This document shows positions 37,197-46,939 of a DNA stretch of 64,000 nt, one piece after another. The notes under the pieces were generated by a model. It searched no databases, was not told the DNA's origin, and saw only the letters and a list, made by a program, of their open reading frames with translations. Each line of letters begins with the position of its first letter. The first letter of the stretch is position 1. A program made the position numbers and the translations under genes. The DNA is from Pigmentiphaga litoralis (lineage in GTDB: Bacteria; Pseudomonadota; Gammaproteobacteria; Burkholderiales; Burkholderiaceae_B), in contig NZ_JACCBP010000002.1 in assembly GCF_013408655.1 (NCBI RefSeq), forward strand, positions 186,001 through 250,000, given 5' to 3'.

Positions 37197-39173
37197 GTGT
37201 CGTCCGTCAAAACCCTGCCGCCTGCCGCGGCCCTGCTGCCCGTCAGCGCGCCGCTGTCCTTGCGCAATGGGCGCCTGGCCCTGTTCGGCCTGGTGTGGCT
37301 GGCCTATCTGGCCACCTCGTTCATCACCCGCGTGGTGCTGTCGGCCGTCAGCCTGCATGACGGACTGGTCAGCTGGGCCATGCTGCCGCGCGCCTTTGCC
37401 ATGGGCATGCTGCTCGATTCGGTCACTGGCCTCTATCTGTGCGGCGGTCTGGCCGTGTACCTGTGGCTCGCGCCGCGCCGCCTGTTCGCGTCGCGATTCG
37501 GACGCCGCCTGGTGTTCGCGGGCTTTGTCGTGACCATTGCCGCCTTCGTGTATCTGGTGGCCGCCGAGGTCTTCTTTTTTGACGAGTTCAACGCGCGCTT
37601 CAACTACACCGCCGTCGAATACCTGATCTACCCCACCGAAGTCTTCACCAATATCCGTGAATCCTATCCGGTCGGGCGTGCCTTGCTGACGGCGATATCG
37701 ATCGGGCTGAGCGCGACCTTTCTGCTGCGCCATCGCATCCGCCAGGCCTTCCAGGATGACGCCGGCACCCTGCGCCTGCGCACGCTGGCCATGCTTGTCT
37801 TCGGCGTGCTGGTCGCGTTGTCGCTCGAAGGCCTGTCCTTGCAGAATGCGCAAGGCGCCAACACCAATCGCATCTCGGGCGAGCTGGCCGACAACGGTGT
37901 GTACTCGTTCTTCAGTGCACTGAAGAATGCCGACATCGACTACGACCGCTACTACGCCACCCTGTCGGACACCGATGCCGCGGTGCGCCTGCGTCGTCTC
38001 GTGCAGCAGTCCAACACGCAATTCCTGCCGCCGTCGGTCACGACCCATCCCCTGGCGCGCCAGGTCGACAACAGCGACCTGGGGCCGCCGCGCAAGCTGC
38101 ACGTGATCGTGCTGCTGCAGGAATCGCTGGGCTCGGAATTTGTCGGCAGCCTGGGGGGCCGCGACCTGACGCCGAACGTGGATCGCATCGCGCGCGACGG
38201 CGTCAGCTTCACGCACCTGTATGCCAGCGGCACGCGCACCGTGCGCGGCATGGAAGCCCTGACCACCTCGCTCGCACCCGTGCCCCCCGAAGCCGTCGTC
38301 AAACGCAGCCACAACGAAGGCCTGTTCAACCTGTCGACCGTGGCCCGCCGCGCAGGCTATGCGCCCACCTTCATCTATGGCGGCTACGGCACCTTCGACA
38401 ACATGAACGCGTTCTTTGGCGGTAACGGCTGGCGCGTGGTGGATCGGGTGGACATGCCCAAGCCCCGCTTTTCCAACATCTGGGGCATTGCCGACGAAGA
38501 ACTGATGGACAACGCACTGGACGTGTTCGACCAGCAAGTCGCCCATGGCGAAAAGATCTTTTCGGTGGTGATGAGCACGTCCAACCACAAGCCCTTCACG
38601 TTCCCGGAAGGCATCGCGGGCGTGCAGGCCAAGGGCGGTGGCCGGGACGCCGGCGTGCGTTACGCCGACTACGCGATCGGCAAGTTCTACGACAAGCTCA
38701 AGACCCGGCCGTGGTATCGCGACACGGTGCTGGTGGTGACCGGCGATCACGGCGCGCGCGTCTATGGCCGCGCCCAGATCCCCGTGCCGACCTATTCGGT
38801 CCCGTTCATCGTGCACGCCCCGGCCTACCTTGCGCCCCAACGCGTGGACACCCTGGCCAGCCAGATCGACATCGGCCCGACCCTGCTGGGCATGCTGCAT
38901 CTGTCCTACGAGTCACGCCTGCCCGGCCGCGACATCCTGCGCATGAAGCCGGAGGACGGCTACGCCGTGTTCAACCACAACCGCAACATTGCGATGCTGC
39001 GCGGCGATCAGATCGCGACCCTGGGCTTCGGCAAGACGGTGCAGACCGAGACCTACGACGCCGCATCAGGCGAGCTGCGCCCCGCCCCGCACAACCCCGT
39101 GCTGGAACAGGACGCGCAGGCCATGTTCCAGATGTCGTATGACCTGTTCGCGACGGGGCGGCAGCGGGAATAG
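37197..39173 (+). CDS. LTA synthase-like membrane sulfatase/phosphotransferase
   Basis: 658 residues from GTG 37197. Five transmembrane helices occupy about the first 220 residues; the rest is a periplasmic alkaline phosphatase/sulfatase fold. Expected metal-site parts are present: E in VIVLLQESLGSEF, the threonine nucleophile region ASGTRTVRGMEALTTS (Thr348 aligns best), the SNHKPFTFP segment, and GDHGARVYGR with the Asp-His pair. In Gram-positives LtaS polymerises glycerol phosphate; Gram-negative relatives add phosphoglycerol or phosphoethanolamine to glucans or lipids. Given opgGH in the window, glucan decoration is possible but not shown. It sits just after a two-component system and its promoter carries phased repeats. 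Confidence 0.88.
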   Translation: MSSVKTLPPAAALLPVSAPLSLRNGRLALFGLVWLAYLATSFITRVVLSAVSLHDGLVSWAMLPRAFAMGMLLDSVTGLYLCGGLAVYLWLAPRRLFASRFGRRLVFAGFVVTIAAFVYLVAAEVFFFDEFNARFNYTAVEYLIYPTEVFTNIRESYPVGRALLTAISIGLSATFLLRHRIRQAFQDDAGTLRLRTLAMLVFGVLVALSLEGLSLQNAQGANTNRISGELADNGVYSFFSALKNADIDYDRYYATLSDTDAAVRLRRLVQQSNTQFLPPSVTTHPLARQVDNSDLGPPRKLHVIVLLQESLGSEFVGSLGGRDLTPNVDRIARDGVSFTHLYASGTRTVRGMEALTTSLAPVPPEAVVKRSHNEGLFNLSTVARRAGYAPTFIYGGYGTFDNMNAFFGGNGWRVVDRVDMPKPRFSNIWGIADEELMDNALDVFDQQVAHGEKIFSVVMSTSNHKPFTFPEGIAGVQAKGGGRDAGVRYADYAIGKFYDKLKTRPWYRDTVLVVTGDHGARVYGRAQIPVPTYSVPFIVHAPAYLAPQRVDTLASQIDIGPTLLGMLHLSYESRLPGRDILRMKPEDGYAVFNHNRNIAMLRGDQIATLGFGKTVQTETYDAASGELRPAPHNPVLEQDAQAMFQMSYDLFATGRQRE

Positions 39174-39210
39174 GGGGGGGCGTCGCGAGCCGTCTTCCGC
39201 CCACGCCTTC

Positions 39211-39780
39211 TTACACCCGCGCCGGCATCCGCCCGGTAGCCCGGGCATACGCGAACAAGCCGCCCGCCGTCACGATGTCGGCCAGTTCGCCCACGGGTTC
39301 GGTCGGCACGTTGACGCCGCGCGCCTGCACCACGACACGGCCGTCATCCACATGCACTTCGACCTCGTCGCCCGTGCGCACCGTGTCGTTCAAGGCCGCC
39401 TGCGCGACCACGGGCAGGACCTCGCCCGTCGACACGCAATTGCGAAAGAAGATGCGCGCGAAGGACTGCGCCACCACGGCCTGGATGCCGGCCGACCCCA
39501 GCGCGATCACCGCGTGTTCGCGCGACGAGCCGCAGCCAAAGTTCGCGCCCGCGATGATGACCGTATAGGCACAGGCGCCGGTTGCCGGATCGACAAAGGG
39601 CAGGGCGTCGTCGGGCAGGCCGCACATGGCGAGCTTGCCGAGTTCGGCGTAGCCGTCGGGGGTGGACGGATTGATCTTGAGATACTCGGCCGTCAGGATC
39701 TGGTCGGTATCGATGTTGTCGCCAAGAACATAGGCGGTGCCGCGAATGACGTTGCGGCCGGCCGGGATAGTGGATGACAT
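39211..39780 (-). CDS. 3-isopropylmalate dehydratase-type small subunit (LeuD-like)
   Basis: 189 residues from the ATG at 39780, with GAGGAG upstream. It has the full swivel-domain signature: NIDTDQILTAEYL at the start and GANFGCGSSREHAVIALGSA with the substrate-binding GSSRE loop, then VAQSFARIFFRN. It works as heterodimer with the large subunit encoded 10 bp upstream. The pair is not followed by leuB and is divergent from a LysR gene, so it may be a catabolic paralogue (for example acting on a methylated malate) rather than the leucine pathway enzyme. Confidence 0.88.
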   Translation of the reverse strand: MSSTIPAGRNVIRGTAYVLGDNIDTDQILTAEYLKINPSTPDGYAELGKLAMCGLPDDALPFVDPATGACAYTVIIAGANFGCGSSREHAVIALGSAGIQAVVAQSFARIFFRNCVSTGEVLPVVAQAALNDTVRTGDEVEVHVDDGRVVVQARGVNVPTEPVGELADIVTAGGLFAYARATGRMPARV

Positions 39781-39790
39781 CAACGACTCC

Positions 39791-41134
39791 TCAAAGGGAA
39801 AAGGCGGGGGTGGAAGCCGACGCGGCAATGGCCGCGCCCAGATAGTCCGCCGGGTTGGCGATCCGCCCGCGAATGGCCGATGCGGCCACGGTGTACGGGG
39901 AGGCCAGGTAGACCTGCGCGCCCTTGTTGCCCATGCGTCCCACGAAGTTGCGGTTGGTGGTCGATATCACGCTGATCGCATCGTTGACGCGGCCAAAGGT
40001 ATCCGACGGGCCGCCGCAGCACGCAGCGCAGCCGGTTTCCGACGACAGCAATACCCCCGCATCGATCAGGATGTCGTACACCGACTGCCCCGCGATATGC
40101 GTGCGGATCAGGCCGTGGAACACTTCTTTGGTGGCCGGGACGGCATAGGTCGGCACCGACACCGTGTGCCCGCGCAGCACGCGCGCGGCTTCCACGAAAT
40201 CTTCCAGCTTGCCGCCGGTGCACGAGCCGATATAGGCCTGCGCAAGCGGCACGTCGAACAAGGTGTCCACATCCGTCACGTTGTCGGGGCAGTGCGGCTT
40301 TGCCACGCGCGGCTGCAGGGTGGTCACGTCGATATCGATCACCTGCGCGTAGATGGCGTCTGCATCGGGTTCCATCACTTCGAACGGGATGTCGGTGCGT
40401 TCTGCCAGGTAGGCCAGCGTGGCCGCATTGGGCACCATGATGCCGTTCTTGGCGCCGCATTCGACCACCATATTGCACAGCGTCATGCGTGATTCGACCG
40501 ACATCGCATCGACCACCGCGCCGCCAAATTCCAGCGTCATGTAGGTCGCGCCTTCGATCGTCAATCGGCCGATCAACTCCAGGATCAGGTCCTTGGCCAT
40601 GACGTGCGCGGGCATCATGCCGTGGTAATTCACGCGGATGGTTGCGGGCACCTTGAGCGGGATGGTGCCGGTGCCCAGCGCGAACGCCGCATCGGTGTTG
40701 CCCACGCCGATCGAGAACGTGCCGAACGCACCGCCCGTGACGGTATGCGAGTCGGTGCCCAACAGCACTTCGCCCGGCCGGTTGTGGCCGCCTTCAGCCA
40801 GCGCGATGTGGCAGACGCCCTTGTAGTCCTTGGTGCCCACGTCATAGAAATGTTTGATGCCCTGGGCCTGCGCAAAGGTGCGCATCAGGCGGATGTTCTG
40901 GTTGGCCAGGGGATCGGCCGTGTACACGAAGTGGTCGGGGATCATGATGAAGCGGTCGGCGTTCCACACCTTGGCGTCTTCGCCGAATTCCCGCTTGAAC
41001 ACGCCGACCACGCCGGGCATACAGGGGTCGTGCGACATCAGCACGTCCACCTTGGTCCACACCACGTCTCCGACCGCCACGTGATCGCGGCCACTGGCTT
41101 TTGCCAACACTTTCTGACTCAGTGTCTGTTGCAT
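39791..41134 (-). CDS. 3-isopropylmalate dehydratase-type large subunit (LeuC/HacA family)
   Basis: 447 residues from the ATG at 41134 (GGAG in front); a TTG at 41161 is also in frame. Cluster cysteines are in AYIGSCTGGKLEDF and ETGCAACCGGPSD, and the active-site GTDSHTVTGGAFGTF is standard. The length and sequence place it in the shorter HacA/DmdA-like branch of the LeuC family rather than the 465-residue enterobacterial LeuC. It forms an operon with the small subunit, and its 96-bp upstream spacer is shared with a divergent LysR gene. The substrate remains open: isopropylmalate, dimethylmalate or a similar acid. Confidence 0.88.
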   Translation of the reverse strand: MQQTLSQKVLAKASGRDHVAVGDVVWTKVDVLMSHDPCMPGVVGVFKREFGEDAKVWNADRFIMIPDHFVYTADPLANQNIRLMRTFAQAQGIKHFYDVGTKDYKGVCHIALAEGGHNRPGEVLLGTDSHTVTGGAFGTFSIGVGNTDAAFALGTGTIPLKVPATIRVNYHGMMPAHVMAKDLILELIGRLTIEGATYMTLEFGGAVVDAMSVESRMTLCNMVVECGAKNGIMVPNAATLAYLAERTDIPFEVMEPDADAIYAQVIDIDVTTLQPRVAKPHCPDNVTDVDTLFDVPLAQAYIGSCTGGKLEDFVEAARVLRGHTVSVPTYAVPATKEVFHGLIRTHIAGQSVYDILIDAGVLLSSETGCAACCGGPSDTFGRVNDAISVISTTNRNFVGRMGNKGAQVYLASPYTVAASAIRGRIANPADYLGAAIAASASTPAFSL

Positions 41135-41176
41135 GTCTGCTCCTTGAACGATGGCGATCAAGATAGCAGCGGTCCT

Positions 41177-41191
41177 TCGTTTGGAAAACGA
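41177..41191. promoter_or_regulatory. Dyad in the leuC-like/LysR divergent spacer
   Basis: TCGTTT-GGA-AAACGA, a perfect 6-bp inverted repeat with a 3-base centre, near the middle of the 96-bp spacer. A LysR operator is the natural reading, though the spacing is not the classical T-N11-A. Confidence 0.5.
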
Positions 41192-41230
41192 TAACTGCTA
41201 GTATGGCGTGATTGTTTCCAGGAGCGAACA

Positions 41231-42148
41231 GTGAGTCCATTGGATCAGCTTGGTGCGATGGCGGTGTTCGCCCGCATCGTCGAGACCCTCAGCTATACGC
41301 AGGCGGCGGCGTCCCTGGGCGTCGCCAAATCGTCGGTCAGCAAGGACATCGCGCGGCTCGAAGCGTCGCTGGGCGTGGTGCTGCTTCGGCGCACCACCCG
41401 CAGGATCGACGTGACCGAGATCGGCCGCGCCTACTACGCCTACTGCGCGCGCGTGCTGGCCGAACAGAAAGGCGCCAACCAGTTCCTGCGGCAGACGACC
41501 GAAGAACCGGTGGGCAATCTGCGGGTAACCGCGCCCGTGACCTTCGGCAATCGCGCCGTCATGCCCGCCTTGTGCCGGTTCGTCGAACGGAATGCCCTCG
41601 TGCAGTCCGACCTGGAACTGACCGACCGCACGGTGGACCCGCAAGAAGCCGATCTGGATGTGGTGGTCGTCATCAGCCGCGACCCGCCCGACAACGCCGA
41701 ATCCCGGATGCTGATGCCGATTGAGTGGGGCCTGTATGCAAGCCCCGCCTACCTGTCGCAGCATCCGCCCGTGCGGGTGCCCGACGACCTGCGGCGTCAC
41801 GGCTTCCTGTCCTTCCGCGGCCCCGCCCACTCGCCGGCCCTGATGCTGCGCAAAGGCAAACGCGAAATCGAATTGCAGGTGCGCCACCTGCTGCGCGTCA
41901 ATAACAGCACCGCCGTCATGCGCGGCACCACGTCGGGCCTCGGCGTCGGCTACCTGCCGCAATACGTCGCCAACGAAGCCGTGCACGCCGGCACGCTTAC
42001 GCGCCTGCTGCCCGACTGGTCCTCCGAAACCCGCATCGCCTACGCCACCTACCTGGAAAGCCGCTACCTGCTGCCCCGCGTGCGGCTGTTCATCGATACC
42101 TTGGTGGAGTACTGCCAGGAGCATGGGCACGCGCTGCGCGGGACGTGA
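41231..42148 (+). CDS. LysR family transcriptional regulator
   Basis: 305 residues from GTG 41231, with AGGAG 6 bases upstream. The N-terminal winged helix (MSPLDQLGAMAVFARIVETL, then YTQAAASLGVAKSSVSKDIA) and RRTTRRIDVTEIGRAYY linker belong to the CrgA/DsdC-like group of LysR proteins. The effector domain follows to the C-terminus. It most probably controls the divergent aconitase-type pair. Confidence 0.93.
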   Translation: MSPLDQLGAMAVFARIVETLSYTQAAASLGVAKSSVSKDIARLEASLGVVLLRRTTRRIDVTEIGRAYYAYCARVLAEQKGANQFLRQTTEEPVGNLRVTAPVTFGNRAVMPALCRFVERNALVQSDLELTDRTVDPQEADLDVVVVISRDPPDNAESRMLMPIEWGLYASPAYLSQHPPVRVPDDLRRHGFLSFRGPAHSPALMLRKGKREIELQVRHLLRVNNSTAVMRGTTSGLGVGYLPQYVANEAVHAGTLTRLLPDWSSETRIAYATYLESRYLLPRVRLFIDTLVEYCQEHGHALRGT

Positions 42149-42160
42149 TCACGCAGGCAA

Positions 42161-42190
42161 AAAAAGGCGCCGGATCGACGGCGCCTTGGC
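42161..42190 (-). terminator. Hairpin 1 of a near-identical pair
   Basis: AAGGCGCC (42164-42171) and GGCGCCTT (42180-42187) with a run of seven A before the left arm. Read on the minus strand the stem is followed by T7, a good intrinsic terminator for that strand; on the plus strand, after the LysR stop, the T-run is only TT. Almost the same stem recurs at 42782. Confidence 0.7.
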
Positions 42191-42332
42191 GACTTGCGGG
42201 GATGGGATTCAGGTTGCGCGCAGCTCGGCTTTCCCGCTTCGTGATACGGACATTCTTGTCCGTGCGCCGGGTGGCCGCTAGCCGAACCGGAAGCCATACT
42301 GACGGCCGCATAGATACTGTGGTCGGCGTCAC

Positions 42333-42761
42333 GTGGCGTACTTCAAACCTGTCATCGTCGGGGAACGGGCCTTTGACCTCTCGCACCTGGACCCCTTTTC
42401 TCTGGTGTTCTTCAGTCGATTGGCAGGCCGTGAGTTGCGCGTGCATGTCACCTATTCCAACCATTGCTTTACTGAAAAATGGGATGAATCCAGGGACGCA
42501 AACAAGGACGCGCTGCCGGATGGAGGAGGACGCCAGCGCGTGTCGATTCGGGTGGACAACCCCACAGGTCCGTACCACGTATTTTTTGAGATTCGTCGGG
42601 CAGGCGTTGCCATGCGGTCGCGTCAGGATCTGAACCTGATCGTCGAAAGCGCCTATCCCCAAGACCGCCTGCGCCACGCACCGGTGCTCAAAGGGCACAT
42701 GAATTTTCATCTGTTGTGCGGGAAGGTCTATCGCGAGGAGCGAGTTAGTACCCGCCGATGA
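42333..42761 (+). CDS. Hypothetical protein between twin hairpins
   Basis: 142 residues from GTG 42333 (an upstream in-frame stop at 42300 leaves no better start, and no clear ribosome site is visible). I recognise no named domain. It opens with AYFKPVIVGERAFDLSHLDP and continues FSLVFFSRLAGRELRVHVTY, SNHCFTEKWDESRDAN and NPTGPYHVFFEIRRAGVAM, which read as a compact alpha/beta protein rather than a shadow frame. Base composition is less GC-rich than the neighbours. It is alone between a LysR gene and fghA, with similar hairpins on both sides, which looks like an inserted cassette. Confidence 0.65.
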   Translation: MAYFKPVIVGERAFDLSHLDPFSLVFFSRLAGRELRVHVTYSNHCFTEKWDESRDANKDALPDGGGRQRVSIRVDNPTGPYHVFFEIRRAGVAMRSRQDLNLIVESAYPQDRLRHAPVLKGHMNFHLLCGKVYREERVSTRR

Positions 42762-42781
42762 CGATACGAATAACCAAAGAA

Positions 42782-42805
42782 AAAGGCGCCGATAAAGGCG
42801 CCTTT
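42782..42805 (+). terminator. Hairpin 2 of the pair, terminator after the orphan gene
   Basis: AAAGGCGCC (42782-42790) and GGCGCCTTT (42797-42805) with a 6-base loop, 20 bp after the stop at 42761. A-rich sequence precedes it, so it can work on both strands. Confidence 0.75.
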
Positions 42806-42954
42806 CGTACTGCAGATCCGGACACCATTTGCAACCCGCCTTGCGCGAGTACAGCTTGCGCTGCTGGGGAACGCTCAATCTCATCCGGTCAGTCGTTCCG
42901 AAACTCCAATCTAAGCGAATCGACCAAGCGGGTCAAGCCTGCTCTGTCGCTCGA

Positions 42955-43800
42955 TCATCCTTGCAGATTCCGCGCATGAAACGCCACGTGATCCTTTATG
43001 AACGTCGAGATGAAGTAGTACCCATGGTCGTACCCCTCGTGCCGCCGCAGTGTCAGCGGCTGGCCGGCCTGCTGGCAGGCGGCTTCGAAGGCGTCGGGGT
43101 ACAGCTGCTCCGCCAGGAATTTGTCGGCCAGGCCCTGGTCCACCAGAATGCCTTGCGGGAACGGTGACTGCATCGTCGCCATCAGCGCGGTGGCGTCGTA
43201 CCGTGCCCAGGCCGCGCGGTCCGGTCCCAGGTAATTGCCCAGGGCTTTGTGCCCCCAGGGGCACTGGCTGGGCGCGGCGATCGGTGCGAAAGCCGAAACC
43301 GACTTGAAGCGGCCGGGGTTGCGCAGCGCCAGGACCAGCGCGCCGTGGCCGCCCATCGAATGGCCGAAGATGCCCACGCGATCGGCGTCGCCGGGCAGCT
43401 CGGACGTGACGATGTCGAACAGTTCCTGCGTCACGTAGCTGTCCATCCGGTAATGGGTGGACCAGGGCGCCTGGGTGGCGTCGACATAAAAGCCGGCGCC
43501 CACGCCAAAGTCCCAGCTGTCCGCTTCGCCGGGCACGTTGGCGCCGCGCGGGCTGGTGTCGGGCGCGACCAGCATGATGCCGTGCTCGGCCGCGAATTGC
43601 TGCGCGCCGCCTTTGGTCATGAAGGTTTCTTCAGTACACGTCAGGCCGGCCAGGTAGAACAGCACGGGCACCTTGCCGGCCTCGGCGCCTTCGGGCACGA
43701 ACACCGAGAACTTCATGGGCAGGCCGATCGCGGTCGACGCGTGCCGGTAGAAGCGCTGGTGTCCGCCAAAGCAGCGGTGTTCGTTCAGGAGTTCAAGCAT
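42955..43800 (-). CDS. fghA: S-formylglutathione hydrolase
   Basis: 281 residues from the ATG at 43800, preceded by GGGGAG; the open frame to 44142 is an overlap with frmA in another frame. Hydrolyses S-formylglutathione to formate and glutathione, the second step of formaldehyde removal. The esterase D family features are all present: MLELLNEHRCFGGHQRFYRH, FYLAGLTCTEETFM, the nucleophile elbow GHSMGGHGALV, and late GYDHGYYFISTFI with the catalytic His. It follows frmA by 17 bp. Confidence 0.97.
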   Translation of the reverse strand: MLELLNEHRCFGGHQRFYRHASTAIGLPMKFSVFVPEGAEAGKVPVLFYLAGLTCTEETFMTKGGAQQFAAEHGIMLVAPDTSPRGANVPGEADSWDFGVGAGFYVDATQAPWSTHYRMDSYVTQELFDIVTSELPGDADRVGIFGHSMGGHGALVLALRNPGRFKSVSAFAPIAAPSQCPWGHKALGNYLGPDRAAWARYDATALMATMQSPFPQGILVDQGLADKFLAEQLYPDAFEAACQQAGQPLTLRRHEGYDHGYYFISTFIKDHVAFHARNLQG

Positions 43801-43817
43801 GCGGGACTCCCCGGGCA

Positions 43818-44924
<1,107 letters not shown>

Positions 44925-45023
44925 GCTGTGGCTCCTGGTCTGGGGTGCGCAAGGTCAATCCGCAAGTTTAGAGCATGCCACCCGGCGCGCCGATGCCCAC
45001 AATGGCATGTCAACAAATAGGGC

Positions 45024-45050
45024 TCAACTTCGTGAGATTTATGCCGTCAA
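45024..45050 (+). promoter_or_regulatory. Candidate sigma-28 (FliA) promoter
   Basis: TCAA (45024-45027), a 15-bp spacer and GCCGTCAA (45043-45050) resemble the flagellar sigma-28 consensus TAAA-N15-GCCGATAA (3 of 4 and 6 of 8 positions), 36 bp before the start of a chemoreceptor gene, a typical member of that regulon. Confidence 0.5.
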
Positions 45051-45085
45051 TGTGAGGATCGCCTTCCAGTAGACCCTTTTCCACT

Positions 45086-46672
45086 ATGCGCAACAATCAG
45101 CCGGTTACCGCGGTCGAACATTTTGTCGACGCCCATCGTCCCGTGGTGACGACCACCGACCTGACCGGGCGTATCACCTATGCGAACCCGGCCTTTATCG
45201 AAGTCAGCGGGTTCACGCGGGAAGAGCTGCTGGGGGAACACCACAACATCGTCCGCCACCCCGACATGCCGTCCGAAGCGTTTGCCGACATGTGGAACAC
45301 GCTCAAGCGCGGACAGCCGTGGCGCGGCATGGTCAAGAACCGCAGCAAGGATGGCGGCTTCTATTGGGTCGAAGCGTACGCAACGCCCTTGCATGACAAC
45401 GGCAAGCTGGTCGGCTACATGTCGGTCCGCAACGCGGCCGACCGTGCCGAGGTGGCGCGCGCGGCCGACCTGTATGCGGCGATCAAGCGTGGCGCGGCCC
45501 GTTTTCCGGTCACGCCGCGCCGCCGCTGGTGGCACGACCCGACGCCGTGGGGCGTGGGCGTGGCGGCGGCCACGATCGGCCTGTTCGCGGGCATGTACCT
45601 GGCGCCGCACTGGGGCTGGCTGGCGGGGGAAGCCGCCTTGCTGGCGGCGGGCGTGGCGCTGTGGCGCCGCCGGGTCAGCGGCCCGATCCGCCGCGCCGAC
45701 CAGGCGCTGGATGCGATAGGCCAGGGCGTGCTGTCGATTGGCATCCAGGGCAAACATCAGTTCGACCTGCTGGGCCTGCCCATGCGGATCGAGTCCACGC
45801 GCATCCACTTGCGTTCGACCCTGTGCGACGTCCTGCAGGTGGCGGGCGCGGTGGAAGGCGGCGCGGATCGCGTGGGCCGCGAAATCGCGGCGATCAGCAG
45901 CGTGGTCGATGAACAGCGCGATCGCATCACCCGCATCGCGGCGGCTGTCGAAGAAATGAGCGTGGCGATTGCCGAAGCCTCGCAGCACACGGCCACGGCC
46001 CTGTCCTTGTCGGAATCGGCGCTGGGCGAGGTCGACACGGCCGAAGGCAAGATCGGCGATTCGGTGCGCGGCACGCATTCGGTGGCCGATGCCGTGGGCC
46101 GCACCAATCAGCAGATCGGGTCGCTGCATGCGCTGGTGTCGACCATTTCCGGGGTGACCCGGGCGATCAGCGAGATCGCCAGCCAGACCCGCCTGCTGTC
46201 CTTGAACGCCGCCATCGAAGCGGCGCGCGCGGGCGAAAACGGCCGCGGCTTTGGTGTGGTGGCCGAAGAAGTGCGGACGCTGTCGGACCGCACGGCAGGC
46301 AGCACGGACGACATTGGTCACGCACTCGAAGCCATCACGCGCTTTGCCACGGAAACGTCGCGGTCGATGGAAGAGGCCGTGGCGTCGGTCAAGAACAGTG
46401 GCGAACAGATCCGCGAAAGCGCGGGCTTTTTCGAACGGGTGCGCCAGTCGTCGTCGATGGTGGTGGAACGGTCGCGCGACATTTCCGACATGCTGCAGCA
46501 GCAGTCGGCCGCGTCGCAGGAAGTCGCCACCAGCATGGAAGGCATCTCGGGCGAGGTCGAACGCACGGCCGCCTCGGTATCGTCCTTGTCGACCGCCACC
46601 GATACGCTGCGCGGGTCCGTGCAGGACATGCGGCAACTGCTGGTCCGATACGAAGAATCCTTGACGGCGTAA
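45086..46672 (+). CDS. Aer-like methyl-accepting chemotaxis/energy taxis receptor
   Basis: 528 residues from ATG 45086. An N-terminal PAS domain ([40 protein letters not shown]) matches Aer, which senses redox state through FAD. Two close hydrophobic helices (about 153-195) anchor it in the inner membrane with no periplasmic domain. The cytoplasmic signalling tip is intact: [20 protein letters not shown] and [19 protein letters not shown]. It should signal through CheW/CheA to steer cells along oxygen or energy gradients. No Shine-Dalgarno is close to the ATG. No che genes are in the window. Confidence 0.93.
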   Translation: MRNNQPVTAVEHFVDAHRPVVTTTDLTGRITYANPAFIEVSGFTREELLGEHHNIVRHPDMPSEAFADMWNTLKRGQPWRGMVKNRSKDGGFYWVEAYATPLHDNGKLVGYMSVRNAADRAEVARAADLYAAIKRGAARFPVTPRRRWWHDPTPWGVGVAAATIGLFAGMYLAPHWGWLAGEAALLAAGVALWRRRVSGPIRRADQALDAIGQGVLSIGIQGKHQFDLLGLPMRIESTRIHLRSTLCDVLQVAGAVEGGADRVGREIAAISSVVDEQRDRITRIAAAVEEMSVAIAEASQHTATALSLSESALGEVDTAEGKIGDSVRGTHSVADAVGRTNQQIGSLHALVSTISGVTRAISEIASQTRLLSLNAAIEAARAGENGRGFGVVAEEVRTLSDRTAGSTDDIGHALEAITRFATETSRSMEEAVASVKNSGEQIRESAGFFERVRQSSSMVVERSRDISDMLQQQSAASQEVATSMEGISGEVERTAASVSSLSTATDTLRGSVQDMRQLLVRYEESLTA

Positions 46673-46939
46673 ACGACGGCGCGCTGATGCCTGACCCCGT
46701 CGCCCGGCCGCCACACCGCGGCGTGCATGCGCCGCGCGCCCAGCGGGCTGTCAGCCTCTCCCGGTATGCTCTGGGCTGGCATGTCGATGCAATAGCGGGA
46801 GAGGTCTGTGAAGAAGGGCGGTTGGGGGATCATGCGGTTGCGGACACGGGGCGGTGCGGCCCCGGCATCAGGCCATGACGGCAGTGAGCAGGACAACCGC
46901 CGCGGCCCGTTGCGGGCCGGCCAGCCAGGCCACCGCGTC

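Noticed and set aside
42090..42884. A 264-codon minus-strand frame over the orphan gene
   Set aside because: It runs through both hairpins and part of lysR, and its sequence shows no family pattern; the plus-strand frame at 42333 is more protein-like.
45047..46714. A 555-codon minus-strand frame opposite the chemoreceptor gene
   Set aside because: Composition of a shadow frame; the plus strand carries PAS and signalling domains.
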